In this document: one piece after another, positions 32,846 to 43,691 of the stretch
Numbering within the stretch: the first letter of the stretch is position 1
Layout: each line of letters opens with the position of its first letter
DNA from: Gracilariopsis chorda
Taxonomy: Eukaryota; Rhodophyta; Florideophyceae; Gracilariales; Gracilariaceae
DNA length: 47,270 nt
Assembly (NCBI GenBank): GCA_003194525.1
Contig: NBIV01000409.1
Span: 1-47,270 of the forward strand
Direction: 5' to 3'
The notes under the pieces: model-generated
What the model was told of the DNA's origin: nothing
The model's database searches: none
Seen by the model: only the letters and a program-made list of their open reading frames with translations
Program-made: the position numbers and the translations under genes

Positions 32846-32995
32846 GGCGATGTACGTGAGGAAGTTTTCCTGTCGTACATGAACGTAGTGGTCGCTCGAC
32901 CACTGCAGCAAAAAAATAGTAATTTTTCTGGACGGTAGTGGTCGAGCGACCACCCTGTGAATGTACGACAGGACTTTTTCCTGTCGTACATGCAT
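32846..32995 (+). repeat. Nested palindrome repeat, about 1.5 units
   Basis: Same family as the array at 42626-43222. A diverged hairpin (32850-32880) is followed by GTGGTCGCTCGACCAC, an AT-rich spacer, GTGGTCGAGCGACCAC near 32938, and a perfect hairpin at about 32963-32993 with arms ATGTACGACAGGA around a CTTTT loop. It lies 170 bp beyond the 3' end of the helicase gene. Confidence 0.9.
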
Positions 32996-33165
32996 AATAC
33001 AGATAAGAATACAGTAGAAGGAAGCGGAAAGTGTTTTTCGTTGTGGTCGCACATGCGCGTTTCTCAACGTGTGAGGATGTGTGGGGGCTTTTTATACGTA
33101 ACGAATAGACACATGTGAAGCTTATGGCCACAAATTTATTGTTATCATCATGGTGTCACGGAAAG

Positions 33166-36100
33166 CTATACAAGATCAGTTGTAGATTTGTACCAAGTGA
33201 TGAGGCGTATAAGGTTGGGAACGGCCCTGCGGTCTGTTGTCGTCAACCAGGAGTGGAAAAGTGGGTCTTGTTGCTGTGCTTTAGCGGATTCGGATGTACT
33301 GCTCGTAGAAATATTGTTGAACTGAGAGTTGCGTTCTTCGTCAAAGAGGTTGAGTGCAATGGTGTTGCGCATGTCTGGGTCTTTGCGCCAGAGAAGCCAT
33401 GCAATCTGGCGCAGTGGGATAAACTCACATGTTCGAGTACCATATGTTTTGGGATCTGAATGGGTCTTGAGTCCCTTGCCGTATCCCATATGGCACTTGT
33501 AGCAGGTCTTGGGTGGGTTCTTGTTGTGTGGGCACTCAACCACGTGGTGGGAGTCCGAGAAGCATCTATAGCATCGAATGGATGCATAGGAGCATACATG
33601 GTTTTCCTTGGTTACGGGAGTTTGAGCTTGGATAAGACACGGAACGCATAAAGAGTGGAGACGGCGTGCTATCTCCTGAATGTGGCGCACAATACGAGCG
33701 GGGGGAATGGAGTTGATGCGATAAAAAAAGGAAGCAAAAATGTTAGACTGAAGCGGGCTGGTGTGCCGCTCTGAGGAAGAGAAAGAAGTGATGAAGGGCG
33801 GCGAAGACGAGAGGAGGTTGTTGTTTAGGCGTTTGACTGAATTGGCGGCTGCGGACGCCGAAGGGAGTGGTTGTAGCGATGGGAGAGAACCATTGTATGG
33901 CGGCATCTGAAGGTTTGAGCTTGGCTCCGGTAGGATTAAGGGCGACATGTCAAGAGAGGCGGTACCTGTGGAGGCTATAGGTGTCTGATTTGGAGGGGAG
34001 GGTGTGGGTTTTGCAGGCTGTGACGTTGTTTTTAGAGTAGAAGTGTTTTGGGTAGGTGCAGTTGGAAACGGGTTGGAAGTTGCGGAGTTTTTTTCGCAAA
34101 TGTCACAGTTCACAGCGTCTTCGGTGAATAAGCAAATGCCTGGGGTTCGGTTGCCTGGGGTTCGGTTCCATCAATGTGGGCGTAAAGGGAGTTACGGCGG
34201 CACACGAGCGTCAGTTCCATCCACGTCTTCACTTGGTTCCAGCAGTCTGTGGCAAGCGAGTCGACATAAGAACGGGCGATGTCGTTGGGGTTTTGGTTGT
34301 TTGTAGAGCAAAGAAGATCTTGTATCATTTTGAAGTACGGCTTTGAGTACATGGTGATGCAGCGCGCATTTTGGCCGTCACGACCCGCTCTGCCGGCCTG
34401 CTGGGCAAGGTCGGCCAGACTGGCACATCCTCCAAAAATTAGCACTAGCCGAACGTTTGGAGTGTCGAGTCCTGTTCCAAAGGCGGAAGTGCAAGTCATG
34501 AAAATAACGGTTTGAGCTACGGCGGCGGATGGCGGAACGGAGAAGCGATGGAGCCATTCGTCTTGTGTTTTATCCTTTTCGTGGTCGGATAAGCCGGCAT
34601 GGTAGAAGAGGCAAATGAAAGATGTGGAAGGGAACTGGTGAGATAATGCTCCTTGTACGTATTGTTGAATGATGCGGTGTAGTTGTTCTGTAGCTGAGCG
34701 GGTGAGTGTGAATAGGATGATGCGGACCAAGGATTCAGTACTTGCGGTGAGCAATGTTGAGACTTGTTGTTGGACGTACGGGACGCCTGTCTGAAGCAGA
34801 TGTTGGAACAAGCTTTGATAGGTACCTGCGGCAATACGAATTCGAGGGGCTTTTACGCTTTGGGAAGCGTCGTACACGGAGAAGCGGATATTGTTACGGG
34901 CGGTGGAAGTGGTATACAGGTAAGCTGTTGGTATTGAAAGCTGTGATAGCAGGAGTGGACGATCGCGGTGCGGCACGGTGGCACTGAGCAGTACACGGGG
35001 TATATGGGGGGGTACCATGGAAAGCGCATTGTGGATGTGTGCAAGGGATGGGCGAAAGTGTTGCCATAACAGAAATAAATGCACTTCATCCACCACGATG
35101 CGGGCCAGTTTTTGTTTGTGCAACAAGCGTTGAAGCAGGGAGTTGAAAGAGGCGGATTCAAGCACTTCGACTCACAATATATAGACATCTGCAAATTTTT
35201 TCCGTGCCGCCATTGGTGTGCGGGGATGTGCTGCTCTGAAGCTGAAAGGCTGCCGGACGTTGTTCGTACTCCGTAAGGAGGGCTTTGAGAGGAACGATAA
35301 TGATGGATGAATATGAGCCCTTCTCCATGTACATCGGGAGCAGTACAGACAATGTTTTTCCGGAGGCGGTCGGAGTGAGCATAAGCATGATTCCCCGCTT
35401 TTCAAACACGGCCACCGTAACGGTAAACTGCGTAGGTGATTTAAACACTGAGGAGCCATTGGCAAGCATTTGTCGGAGTGCGTTGAGGAACGTGCCGAGT
35501 CTGTGTTCGTAATTGAGCGGTGGGGTGTATGGAGCGATGCACCACCTCTTGGGAGCTCGGATGGGGTTGGGCGGCTGTGGAGTAGGGAGCATGAGCGTGC
35601 CAGGGGTGCAAACACGTCGTTGGGTGGTTTGTAAGGGCGGTGCAGAGGTGAAATGGGTTGTGATGCGGGAATGGGGCGCTTCGCGGGAGGGGTGGTGCTC
35701 TGGTGTTGAGGAGTGTCACGGGAAGAGCGCTTCTTTGCGGCGTGTTTGCTCAAATTGAGTAGTGAGTGCCATTTGGTGGACCATTCTTTGTACTTGCTGA
35801 GTTCGGTGTATCGCATTCCACTGACGTCGTGTGGGGTGCGTGCGTACATGAGCTCCACAGTGTGTGCCGTGTGCCCAGCTTGATTGTGCGCGGTGGAGAT
35901 GAATTCTTCCAGGATGGCCTTGGAGAGCGTGTTATCAATGTCGTTTGCGGCGGTGGAGGAAATGAGAGCGATGATTCCTACTGTGAAGTTGCGGTAGTCG
36001 GCAAAGGTGAGTTTAAACCCAGCGTCGAACAGAGTGGAGCTGATGATTCGGCGAATGTTTCGAGCGTCTAGGGGCATGCCGTGGGTTGAGAACAACATAC

Positions 36101-38720
36101 GCCAGTGTGCCTGTTTATGGGTTTCGCCATGTATAGCCAAAACGAACCAGGTTTCGAGCGGGTGAACGAGCGTCAGGTAAGTGAGAAGGAGTTCAGCTGT
36201 CTTTGGATCTGGGAAGCGTGGAATTGGGCGAGCGCCTCCTTTAGCGTTTTGAGTTTTAAGGTAACGCGTGATGAGAACGGGTTGAGAGTCGAGAAGTATG
36301 AGGCAGTGTTGATGGAACAAATCTTTGTGCAGACGATACGACTCAATCTCGGTTCCGCGAGCTGGGGAGCCGGAGGCAAAGTGGGGAACGACGAGGAGCC
36401 GCTCCTGGACTTTTTGTGCGCATGCGAGCCAGCGGGTGAGAGCAGATGTGTAGAAGTGGATACCAGCAATAAGAACTGTGGGGGTATCGTTCGGTGGTGG
36501 GGATGGGGCTTGGAGAGAATGGTGCGATGTGTTTCCGGATGGGTTCTTTAGGCATTTCAGTACATACTGCAAGCAGGTGTGTAGAAAAGAGCCATTGTGC
36601 GGGTGTTGGAGGAAGGAGAAGCCAGGGTTTTTGTTTGATGGTTGGTCTTTTAGTGCGTGGATGTGGCTTGTGAATGCAGGGGGAAGGGAGATCCCAATAG
36701 CGGATCATCAATGATGATGTCTTCAATTTCGGCATGGAGCTTTTTGACGATAGAACCGAGCGCGGGCAGACCCAAGTGAATGTCGCGAACGATGGCGCAG
36801 TGCAGGTGCATATCGCAGTCCATGAAGGATATGTTGATGGTTTCTTTAGTGGCGATGTTCATAGCAAAGCTGAGAGTGGTGCGGATGAAAGAAAAATCAT
36901 TGTTTGATTGCACGTCAACCGACAATTCCACTTGCTGCATCTTGGAAGTAAGCTGATGAGGGGTTTTTCCTTGCTGCTTGGTGAGGTTATGCCCGTGATG
37001 GATAGCGCATGCTGCGACCCCGTATTGGAGAGCGGCGAGCAGATAGGTGAGCTCGTCGGCACTAGCATAGCGGTAGCGCTCGTCGTGTTGGTTGATTGCA
37101 TCTTTGGTGTTGTGAACCAGCACAGAAGCGGCCGCAATGAAGTTGCGCACAGTGAGTGTATGCGTAGATGCATACGGGGGGAGCGTCTGCAGAAGCTGGG
37201 CAGTGAGCGTGCTGTGTAGGAGTTTAGGTTTTAGGTTAACGCTGTGGAGGTAGGCCGTAGTGTTTTGCGCTTGTGAAACCAGGTTGACGTCATATTCGTG
37301 GCCTTTTCTTGTGAATAGCAAGAGAAGGGCAATATCAGAGGCGTAGCATTTGATCGTGTCCTGCGAGACGCTGCGGAAGTTGCTGTCGGAGCGTTGGTTG
37401 AGCTTTTGGAGAAAAAATGGCGGAATGGTGCACATGAGAAATGGAACTTTGGTGAGGTACATGAAAACATCGTTGGTCATAGCAGCCATTGCATCGATGT
37501 CGCTTGCACATGTTGGATTTTTAAGTATGGTTGCGTCCTTGAGGCTGAAAGAAACAGACTGGAGTATGATGTCTAGCTTGGTACACGCAATGAAGAAGTT
37601 GGGTTTTTGTTGTGCTTGTGTTTGCAGATGCAGATGATTGGTTTGGATATGTGAGGTGCTTAAGCTTTTGAAGAAGTTGTTCACTGCTTCTTCGGTTTTG
37701 TGTTCCGGTTGCAGTATGTGTCGGTGTCTGTAGTTTGTGTTCGAGTTGGGGGGTTGCATGGGCTGTGGCAGTATCGGTGCTGGGGGTTGGGACTGGAGGT
37801 TTTGGGGTAGAGGGGTTGCTGCAGAGTGTTGACCGTTTGGATAGGCAGTTGAAGGTGTTTGCTTATGGTTCCAACGGGGGAGGCGGAGCTCACCGCAAAC
37901 AGCAGAAGGCGAGGGCCGCCGAATATGGTTTGCACTTTTACGGTGCTTTGCTTCGATGTTTGTTCTATTGGCCAAGAAACCGAATGCGCTTGATTGGAAT
38001 GTGTGTTTGTGATGTGCTCATGGAGACGCTGAAGGTCATTGTAGCAGGAGGTGCACTGCGCGCAGCGGTAGCCGTTCAATATTTGCAGCCCGGCTAGTGG
38101 GCGCAGAACAGCCACGTTTTGGCTCGGCGCTTCCGGATCATACGAATTCCATAGCGGGGGAGGTTGTTTTGCTTAAGCATTTCGGTTCTGCGGGACCACA
38201 TGATGCCGGATGCTTTGCGAGCCTCTTCCTGGGGCAGGAAGTGTGCCTTTCGGAGATGATAGCGCACGGCACGTCGCGAGGGGATGCCAGATTTGCAGTT
38301 GAGGCACAGGACGAAGAAGCCGATGGAGTGAATGGCAAGGTTGATAACGGTGTCAAGCGGGTTGGTGAAGGAGGGAGATGAATTTCGTTCTTTATCCGCG
38401 ATCTGCCCGGCTGATGTTGAGATTATGGCAGTAGCGTTGGGGTTGGGACGGTTGGATTGTGGTTTTTTCGCGTTTGGAGCTGGAGCAGGCTGGATAGAGT
38501 CCAGTCCTATGGAGTGGTTGTGCAAAGTGAGGTTGTCCATATTGGTATGCTCGCAGAAGGGAAGAAGATAAAAAGAAAGGCAGAGAGAGAGATAGAGATG
38601 GGGTTTGGCGTGCGGTTGAGTTCTAGACGTTTTTGGGGGTAGGTGAAGAGATGGGAAGGGTTTATTAGGGGCTGGTTGGTGGGCTTTTTGTAGTGATGAT
38701 TGTGAGGGGGGCTTGCGCAA
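33166..38720 (-). pseudogene. Telomere-linked RecQ-like helicase with OrsD zinc fingers
   Basis: The layout matches fungal telomere-linked (TLH) helicases with an OrsD/DUF3505 N-terminus. In order: two C2H2-like fingers (LNCKSGIPSRRAVRYHLRK near 38290 and YRCAQCTSCYNDLQRLHEH near 38040), a long middle domain (37650-35800) with IPRFPDPKTAELLLTYLTLV, LTFADYRNFTVGI and AGHTAHTVELMYART, and then the helicase: LTPTASGKTLSVLL (Walker A, 35360), IVVDEVHLFLLW (motif II, 35080), LLSATVP, FMTCTSAFGTGLDTPNVR and QQAGRAGRDGQ (motif VI). A zinc knuckle region follows (RCYRCFSDSHHVVECPHN, 33560). Frame breaks lie near 38105, 37900, 36660, 35590, 35210 and 34115, and there is a TGA at 35172-35174. A 15-bp tandem duplication sits at 34137-34166. 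Confidence 0.8.
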
Positions 38721-39090
38721 AGGCGCCGCAATGTGGGTTTTTTGGCGCGCTCATACAGCGTCGGAAGTATGAGCTCGCATAGGCTATGGGACTAATACTC
38801 GCCAAACATGTACACCATGAGGTGCAGAGGGAAAAGGGGCTGGCGCGGCTGGAGATATGTGGGCGTTCGTTTAGGTTCACACATGACGTCATACACAAAC
38901 TGTAATTGGGTTTTTGGTAAGGTGGGAGGTGTGCTGTGTGTGGGGTGATACACATGCCCATGTGCACAGTGGGAATGAGCCGGTGCACACCACAAAACGG
39001 CACAGGATTACGTAATACGTTCTTACGCACATGCAAAGGAGCAGGTTTGAGGAATTTGTTTAGGAGTTTTCACCCTTAGAGAGAGGGTAT
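38721..39090. other. Spacer between helicase and methyltransferase genes
   Basis: No gene supported. Several GTGCACA- and TGTGTGG-type stretches but no clear repeat. It would hold the helicase promoter; no convincing TATA is visible. Confidence 0.3.
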
Positions 39091-42000
39091 TTAGGGGTTT
39101 TTATTGTGTTTTGTAGAAGTCGAAGAAGGTGTCTGGGGCGAAGGGGTACCAAGCTTATTGGTCCAATCGTAAGAAGTACTGTAGTCAATGAGAGTCCCTC
39201 TCCGCGTGCTAGACGGCGGGTAGCTCTGGTTGTTATCAGAGTGTAAGGCTCGAGGTGCTTACGTGTTCTAAGTGCAGATATCGCAGAACGATCAACCTAG
39301 ACATTGGCCGTTCTTTTGGGTTTGAAACCATCACGAACGGGCTGCGCGTCAGGATCCAACTGGAGGTACCTTGGGTCATTGATGAGTCCTCCTACGCAAA
39401 AGGGAGCTGGCGAGATCCAAACGGCTGGTATTTTCTTATCCTTGTTGAGTCTGATGAGGGAGGTGAAGTCCGGAGCCCTGAGGTCCACTTGCATACAATA
39501 CGTGCGGAAATCCTGTGGGGTAACGCCCATCAAGCCGGAGCCGTATGTTTTGTGGATTTCGGTTCGCTGGGACATGTCGTGATATACCAACGTGCCGTAA
39601 AAGTGGCAGACTGTCTCGTCTTCTGCAAACGTACAGCCTACAAAAACGCCAACCCCAGCAGACGGGTGCACAATGGTTGATTCAGCCACAATAAGGCGTA
39701 GCGTTGAAGCCTCATGAGCGGGGAGCTCGTTCACGCTCATTAGGTTGAATAGTCCTTGGTCATTCTCGGGCCATTGGGAGAGGTCCATGTGAAGGCCGGT
39801 GTTGACGAAGTCCTGTGCGTGCCGTTTAGAGGCACAATACAAAACTATGTGCTCCGGCAGCGTTTGGTATTGAGAAAAGTTTGGCACGGCTGCCCAAGTC
39901 CGGGAGGGACGCAGATATCCCTTAAAGTAGTTGTGCACCGCATTGGCTGCATCCACCAAACCTTGCGTGACGGTAACGCTGGCAACGTTCTCGGCGAGGA
40001 GCCTTGAGAAGTGTTTCAGTGCGTGATGTCTGGCGTGGTGGAAGCATGCTTCGTCCTTCTCGCAATCGACGAATCTGCGTGCTTTGCCTTTCTTAAAAGA
40101 CATGCAGGCAAGCGCTGTCGAGAAGGTGCCGCCAAACAGGTCAAGAACAGTATCACCCGGTTGAGAGAACCTGGCAATGAGCTCCATGTTCCGTCGAATT
40201 GGCTTCTGTTCTGGACGAACAGCCTCACGCTTCACATCTCCGCTGTATGTGTAGGGAGACCACATGAGACGCTCATTCACATCGACGGCCGGAACACGGT
40301 CGATGACGTTCTTGTACGCGGTGACCGTGGACGGGACGTAACTGAAGTTGGTGTAGTTCACCATTTTGTCCTCTTGCGCCCGAGTGAGACCTTTTTTGAC
40401 GCCATGCACCGCGTATTGGGTGATGGGTATCATCTCTCCAGATGCTCGGCCTGGCGACACGGTGTTGTTACCCGGTGCAAGGATCATGTGCAATGGGCAG
40501 TGGTCCACGCAGAACATTGTGGCAACGGTACCATCGGCTTCCCTGCGGATCAACGCTGTTCAACAGCTTACGCCAACGTGGGAACTGCTCAAGCGAGCAG
40601 AAAATGACGAAGTGGCCACCAGCACGTAAGAAGCGACTCATTGTTATTGTAACCCATTTCATGTCGGCGACGGTGAGGGTGTCTTAGTCGCTGTTCAGCC
40701 TGCCACGCATAGAGCAAATGGCGTAAGGGGGGTCTGTCAATACCAACTGGGCCTGGAAGCATGGCACGGAGTCCGGGGCACGCAATGTGTTGTGCACATC
40801 CACGAGGTCGTCAAAGCCGCAGCAATACATTGCGTAATGCTTCATCATATGCTCCTGCACCAATTCCAACGCATTGAGCACGTGTACGTCGGCCAGCTGG
40901 TCTGGGGGAATGATGTCCGCCTGCTCCTCGCTGTAGGGAAGATCGCGCTCCATTGTACTCTGTGGGTCTGGGCCTAGCGAGGAGGGGGAGTGGGGCGCTT
41001 TGGGGTTGCTGCCCGTGGTTCCACCGCTGCTACTGCTGCTGGTGGGTTCTTGTACCAAGTCTATGACGTCCACTGGTATGGCGGAAGTGGCGGGAAGCCC
41101 AGCAGCAGTAGTGGCAGATTTGGCACTGGCGTGCATGTTGTGGTGTTGGGTGTTGACCTCACGAATGGGTTTCCAAAGCTGCGCACTCAGCTTGTCGAAC
41201 CGTTGGGTGAACAAACGCTGCCGGGAATGCTGCGGTTTGATTGCCTTACGCTTGTCGTCTGGAAGCAGCTCTAGCAGCAACTGCCATGGGCGCAAGTTCG
41301 CCTCGTACAGTCGGGGATGTGAGACGACGCTGAGCACATCGCTAAGGAACTCCTCACTCAGTGCGCGGAGGCTTGAATCCACCTCGTCCGATTGTGCGAA
41401 ACGCTTTGGAGTCCACTTGGGATTGGTCGGTGCATGATTTAAGGTCCCATGTGAGAGTTTTAAGCTGCGTGAGTGGAGAGAGGCCATCTTCACGATTGCC
41501 TATTACTTCAAACCCCAAGCTGTCCGGATCGAAAATGATATGCGGGTACACCATGCTCTCAACGTCAGTGAATCCGAGAAAGGTTGCAAAGCAATCCCAC
41601 GAGCGAGTCACCTGTTGCTCACCGTACGCAACTCGGCTGCAGGTGAACGCGTCGAAGTTCCTAAGGGAGCTCAGCGTCGTCTGAGCACCCGGAATGGGTG
41701 GTCCTCGCTTTCGCTTTCCAGAGAAAGCTACGCGCTGGCGAGACAACTGTACGAACATCGTCATGTAAATCAACACCTCGAATCGCGAAGCGCGTTCTGT
41801 TGGGACATCGGTGCGTTAGTTCTTGCGCGTATTAATGCCCGTGACGGGCGATTTGATCAAGTCGCTGAGCAAGAAGCGAATTGTGAAGTTTATACCACGT
41901 GCGTTGCATATGCGGTAGTAGTCCTTCACCCTTGATTCATTTTCGGTGTCAGTTTGGTCGATCACTTTCGCAATTTGGTGCGTTTGTTGGAACGCATTGC

Positions 42001-42247
42001 GAGTGGTATTCGAAGTGGACAACAACGCGCGGCGTAGTTCTTCATCCCCGAAAGTAGACACGTTCGGAGTGTTAGTTGCTTGGGAGCAAAGCTCGCGCGC
42101 AGCAGTGGAGTTCCTTCGCACCCGAATGGCGTGATCCACGAGAGTGGCGTACTTGGCGTTCCTAGGACGATCGCCTGGCGTTCGTTCACGCGCATACTCA
42201 TCGCGTAGCTCCAACAAAGCCAAGATGGTCTTCGTGTAGTTGGGCAT
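39091..42247 (-). pseudogene. DNA methyltransferase (N4/N6 type) fused to a SET domain
   Basis: Start at the ATG of MPNYTKTILALLELRDEYAR, about 60 bp below a TATATAAA. The N-terminal third is a helical region of unknown function. The methyltransferase has its catalytic motif LVLTDPPYAI at about 40723-40740, FLRAGGHFVIFCSLEQF near 40620, and the S-adenosylmethionine site DTVLDLFGGTFSTALACM near 40140, so catalytic before SAM motif, as in beta-class enzymes. The C-terminal third is a SET lysine-methyltransferase-like domain: GVGVFVGCTFAEDETVCHFY, GGLINDPRYL, and ATRRLARGEG followed in a shifted frame by LIDYSTSYDW. Disruptions: TAA 41816, frame change near 41400, TAA 40684, +1 near 40555, TAG 39297, shift near 39190. 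It might deposit DNA and histone marks together. This copy is dead. Confidence 0.75.
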
Positions 42248-42304
42248 TATGAAAATTTCGTTTTGCAGCCGGTTGAATGAGCACCTGGTACGACGATCTT
42301 CACG

Positions 42305-42312
42305 TTTATATA
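42305..42312 (-). promoter_or_regulatory. TATA box of the methyltransferase-SET gene
   Basis: TATATAAA on the minus strand, about 58 bp upstream of the chosen ATG, in otherwise mixed sequence between the gene and the palindrome array. Confidence 0.45.
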
Positions 42313-42625
42313 CGTGAGAAATTCGTGAGCAAACGGTCGTCTGATTACCAACGGGGTTCGCAAGCGTGAAAGGAAGCAGCTCAAATATCCGTAAACGGAG
42401 CGGTCGTTGGTGCGTAGTACAGAATCGTCTCGCAACGGTTATGAAGTACACCAATGTTCAAAAGAGGAGGAAAGGAGGGAAAGATTGGGAAGCGTAGGGA
42501 TACGGAACGTGACACAATCGCTTAGGGGAAAGGGAGGTGAAGACGGAGGCTTAGGGGTTTGAACGTCAGGAATACATCCTGCGCGCCGACGGCAGCTGGG
42601 TAAGAAGGCGGTTTTTCGGCCGCTA

Positions 42626-43222
42626 GTGGTCGAGCGACCAATGCGGCTATGTACCGCAGGCAACTGCCCTGTCGTACATGGCGTTGGTGTCGCTCGACCA
42701 CTGCAGGCTAAAAAACTTGTAATTTCTTGAAGCACCAGTGGTCGAGCGACCACTGCGCGCCTGTACGACAGGACTTTTTCCTGTCGTACATGGCGGTGGT
42801 GGTCGCTCGACCACTGCATGCTAAATAATTGTAATTTTTTTGGAACGCCAGTGGTCAAGCGACCACTGCGCGCATGTACGACAGGACTTTTTCCTGTCGT
42901 ACATGGCGGCGGTGGTCGCTCGACAACTGCATGCTAAAAAGTTGTAATTTTTTCGAGCGCCAGTGGTCGAGCGACCACTGCGTGCATGTACGACAGGACT
43001 TTTTCCTGTCGTACATGCCGTTGGTGGTCGTTCGACCACTGCAGGCTAAAAAATTGTAATTTTTTGAAGTGCCAGTGGTCGAGCGACCACTGTGCGCATG
43101 TACGACAGGACTTTTTCCTGTCGTACATGGCTGTGGGGGTCGCTCGACCACTGCAGGCTAAAAAATTGTAATGTTTATGGAGCGCAAATGGCCTAGCGTC
43201 CACTGCGCGCATGTACGACGGG
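42626..43222. repeat. Six-copy array of ~112-bp nested palindromes
   Basis: GTGGTCGAGCGACCAC or a variant starts at about 42626, 42738, 42851, 42963, 43075 and 43188 (spacing 112-113). In each unit it is followed by a hairpin with 13-bp arms ATGTACGACAGGA around CTTTT, then by GTGGTCGCTCGACCAC, which is the reverse complement of the first motif. So the unit is a large nested inverted repeat of about 80 bp followed by an AT-rich spacer (GCTAAAAAATTGTAATTTTT). The outermost units are most diverged. The array lies in the intergenic region between two divergent genes. It could be an iteron-like binding array, a cruciform origin or a satellite. Confidence 0.95.
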
Positions 43223-43691
43223 ATATAGTCCCATTGTACATGTACGCACGTGCATAGTTGCGCGAATGGTTGAGCGGTGTTCAGGGCTGTTACAGGAAGG
43301 GAGGTCTCAAAAGCTTACGAAGCAGGTTTTATATTGCAGTGTTTCTTTTGAAACTGTGTTGCAATATGAGTGCGCAGCGTGTGGCATGAACTTTGCAACG
43401 TGCCATTATTACGTGGCAGGGGACATAACTGTTTATTATGCACTGTGCCGGGGTGCGCCGGCGGCCTTTGAGATTGACAAGTGGGAAATTGAAAACTGCG
43501 GGAGCCATCAAATTGGCGTGGCCACTCACGAGAGTTGCAGTCCGTCGCCTCAGTCTACAACCTCCCCGCTTGTTTGTTCTTCTCTTAACTGGGTATCCAT
43601 CCGTACTCCCTCTATTCCCTCTTTCCACCCATTCTATACATCCCCTTTTCGTTGTTCTTGAGGTCGGAACCAAAAAGCCTGCGAACTCAAC

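Noticed and set aside
35163..35175. GTGAGT donor explaining the in-frame TGA in the helicase
   Set aside because: Any intron starting here that keeps the frame would remove the DEVH box or ends without a proper acceptor; a nonsense change is simpler.
36105..38571. Plus-strand ORFs opposite the helicase gene
   Set aside because: Shadows of the minus-strand coding sequence; the conserved helicase and zinc-finger motifs are all on the minus strand.
42439..43212. Minus-strand ORFs across the palindrome array with repeated VARPL/VLSYMRAVVARPL-type peptides
   Set aside because: Frames through the ~112-bp palindromes; the repeated peptides follow from the DNA repeat.
42626..43222. CRISPR array
   Set aside because: Units are ~112-bp near-identical palindromes with no unique spacers, in a eukaryotic setting.
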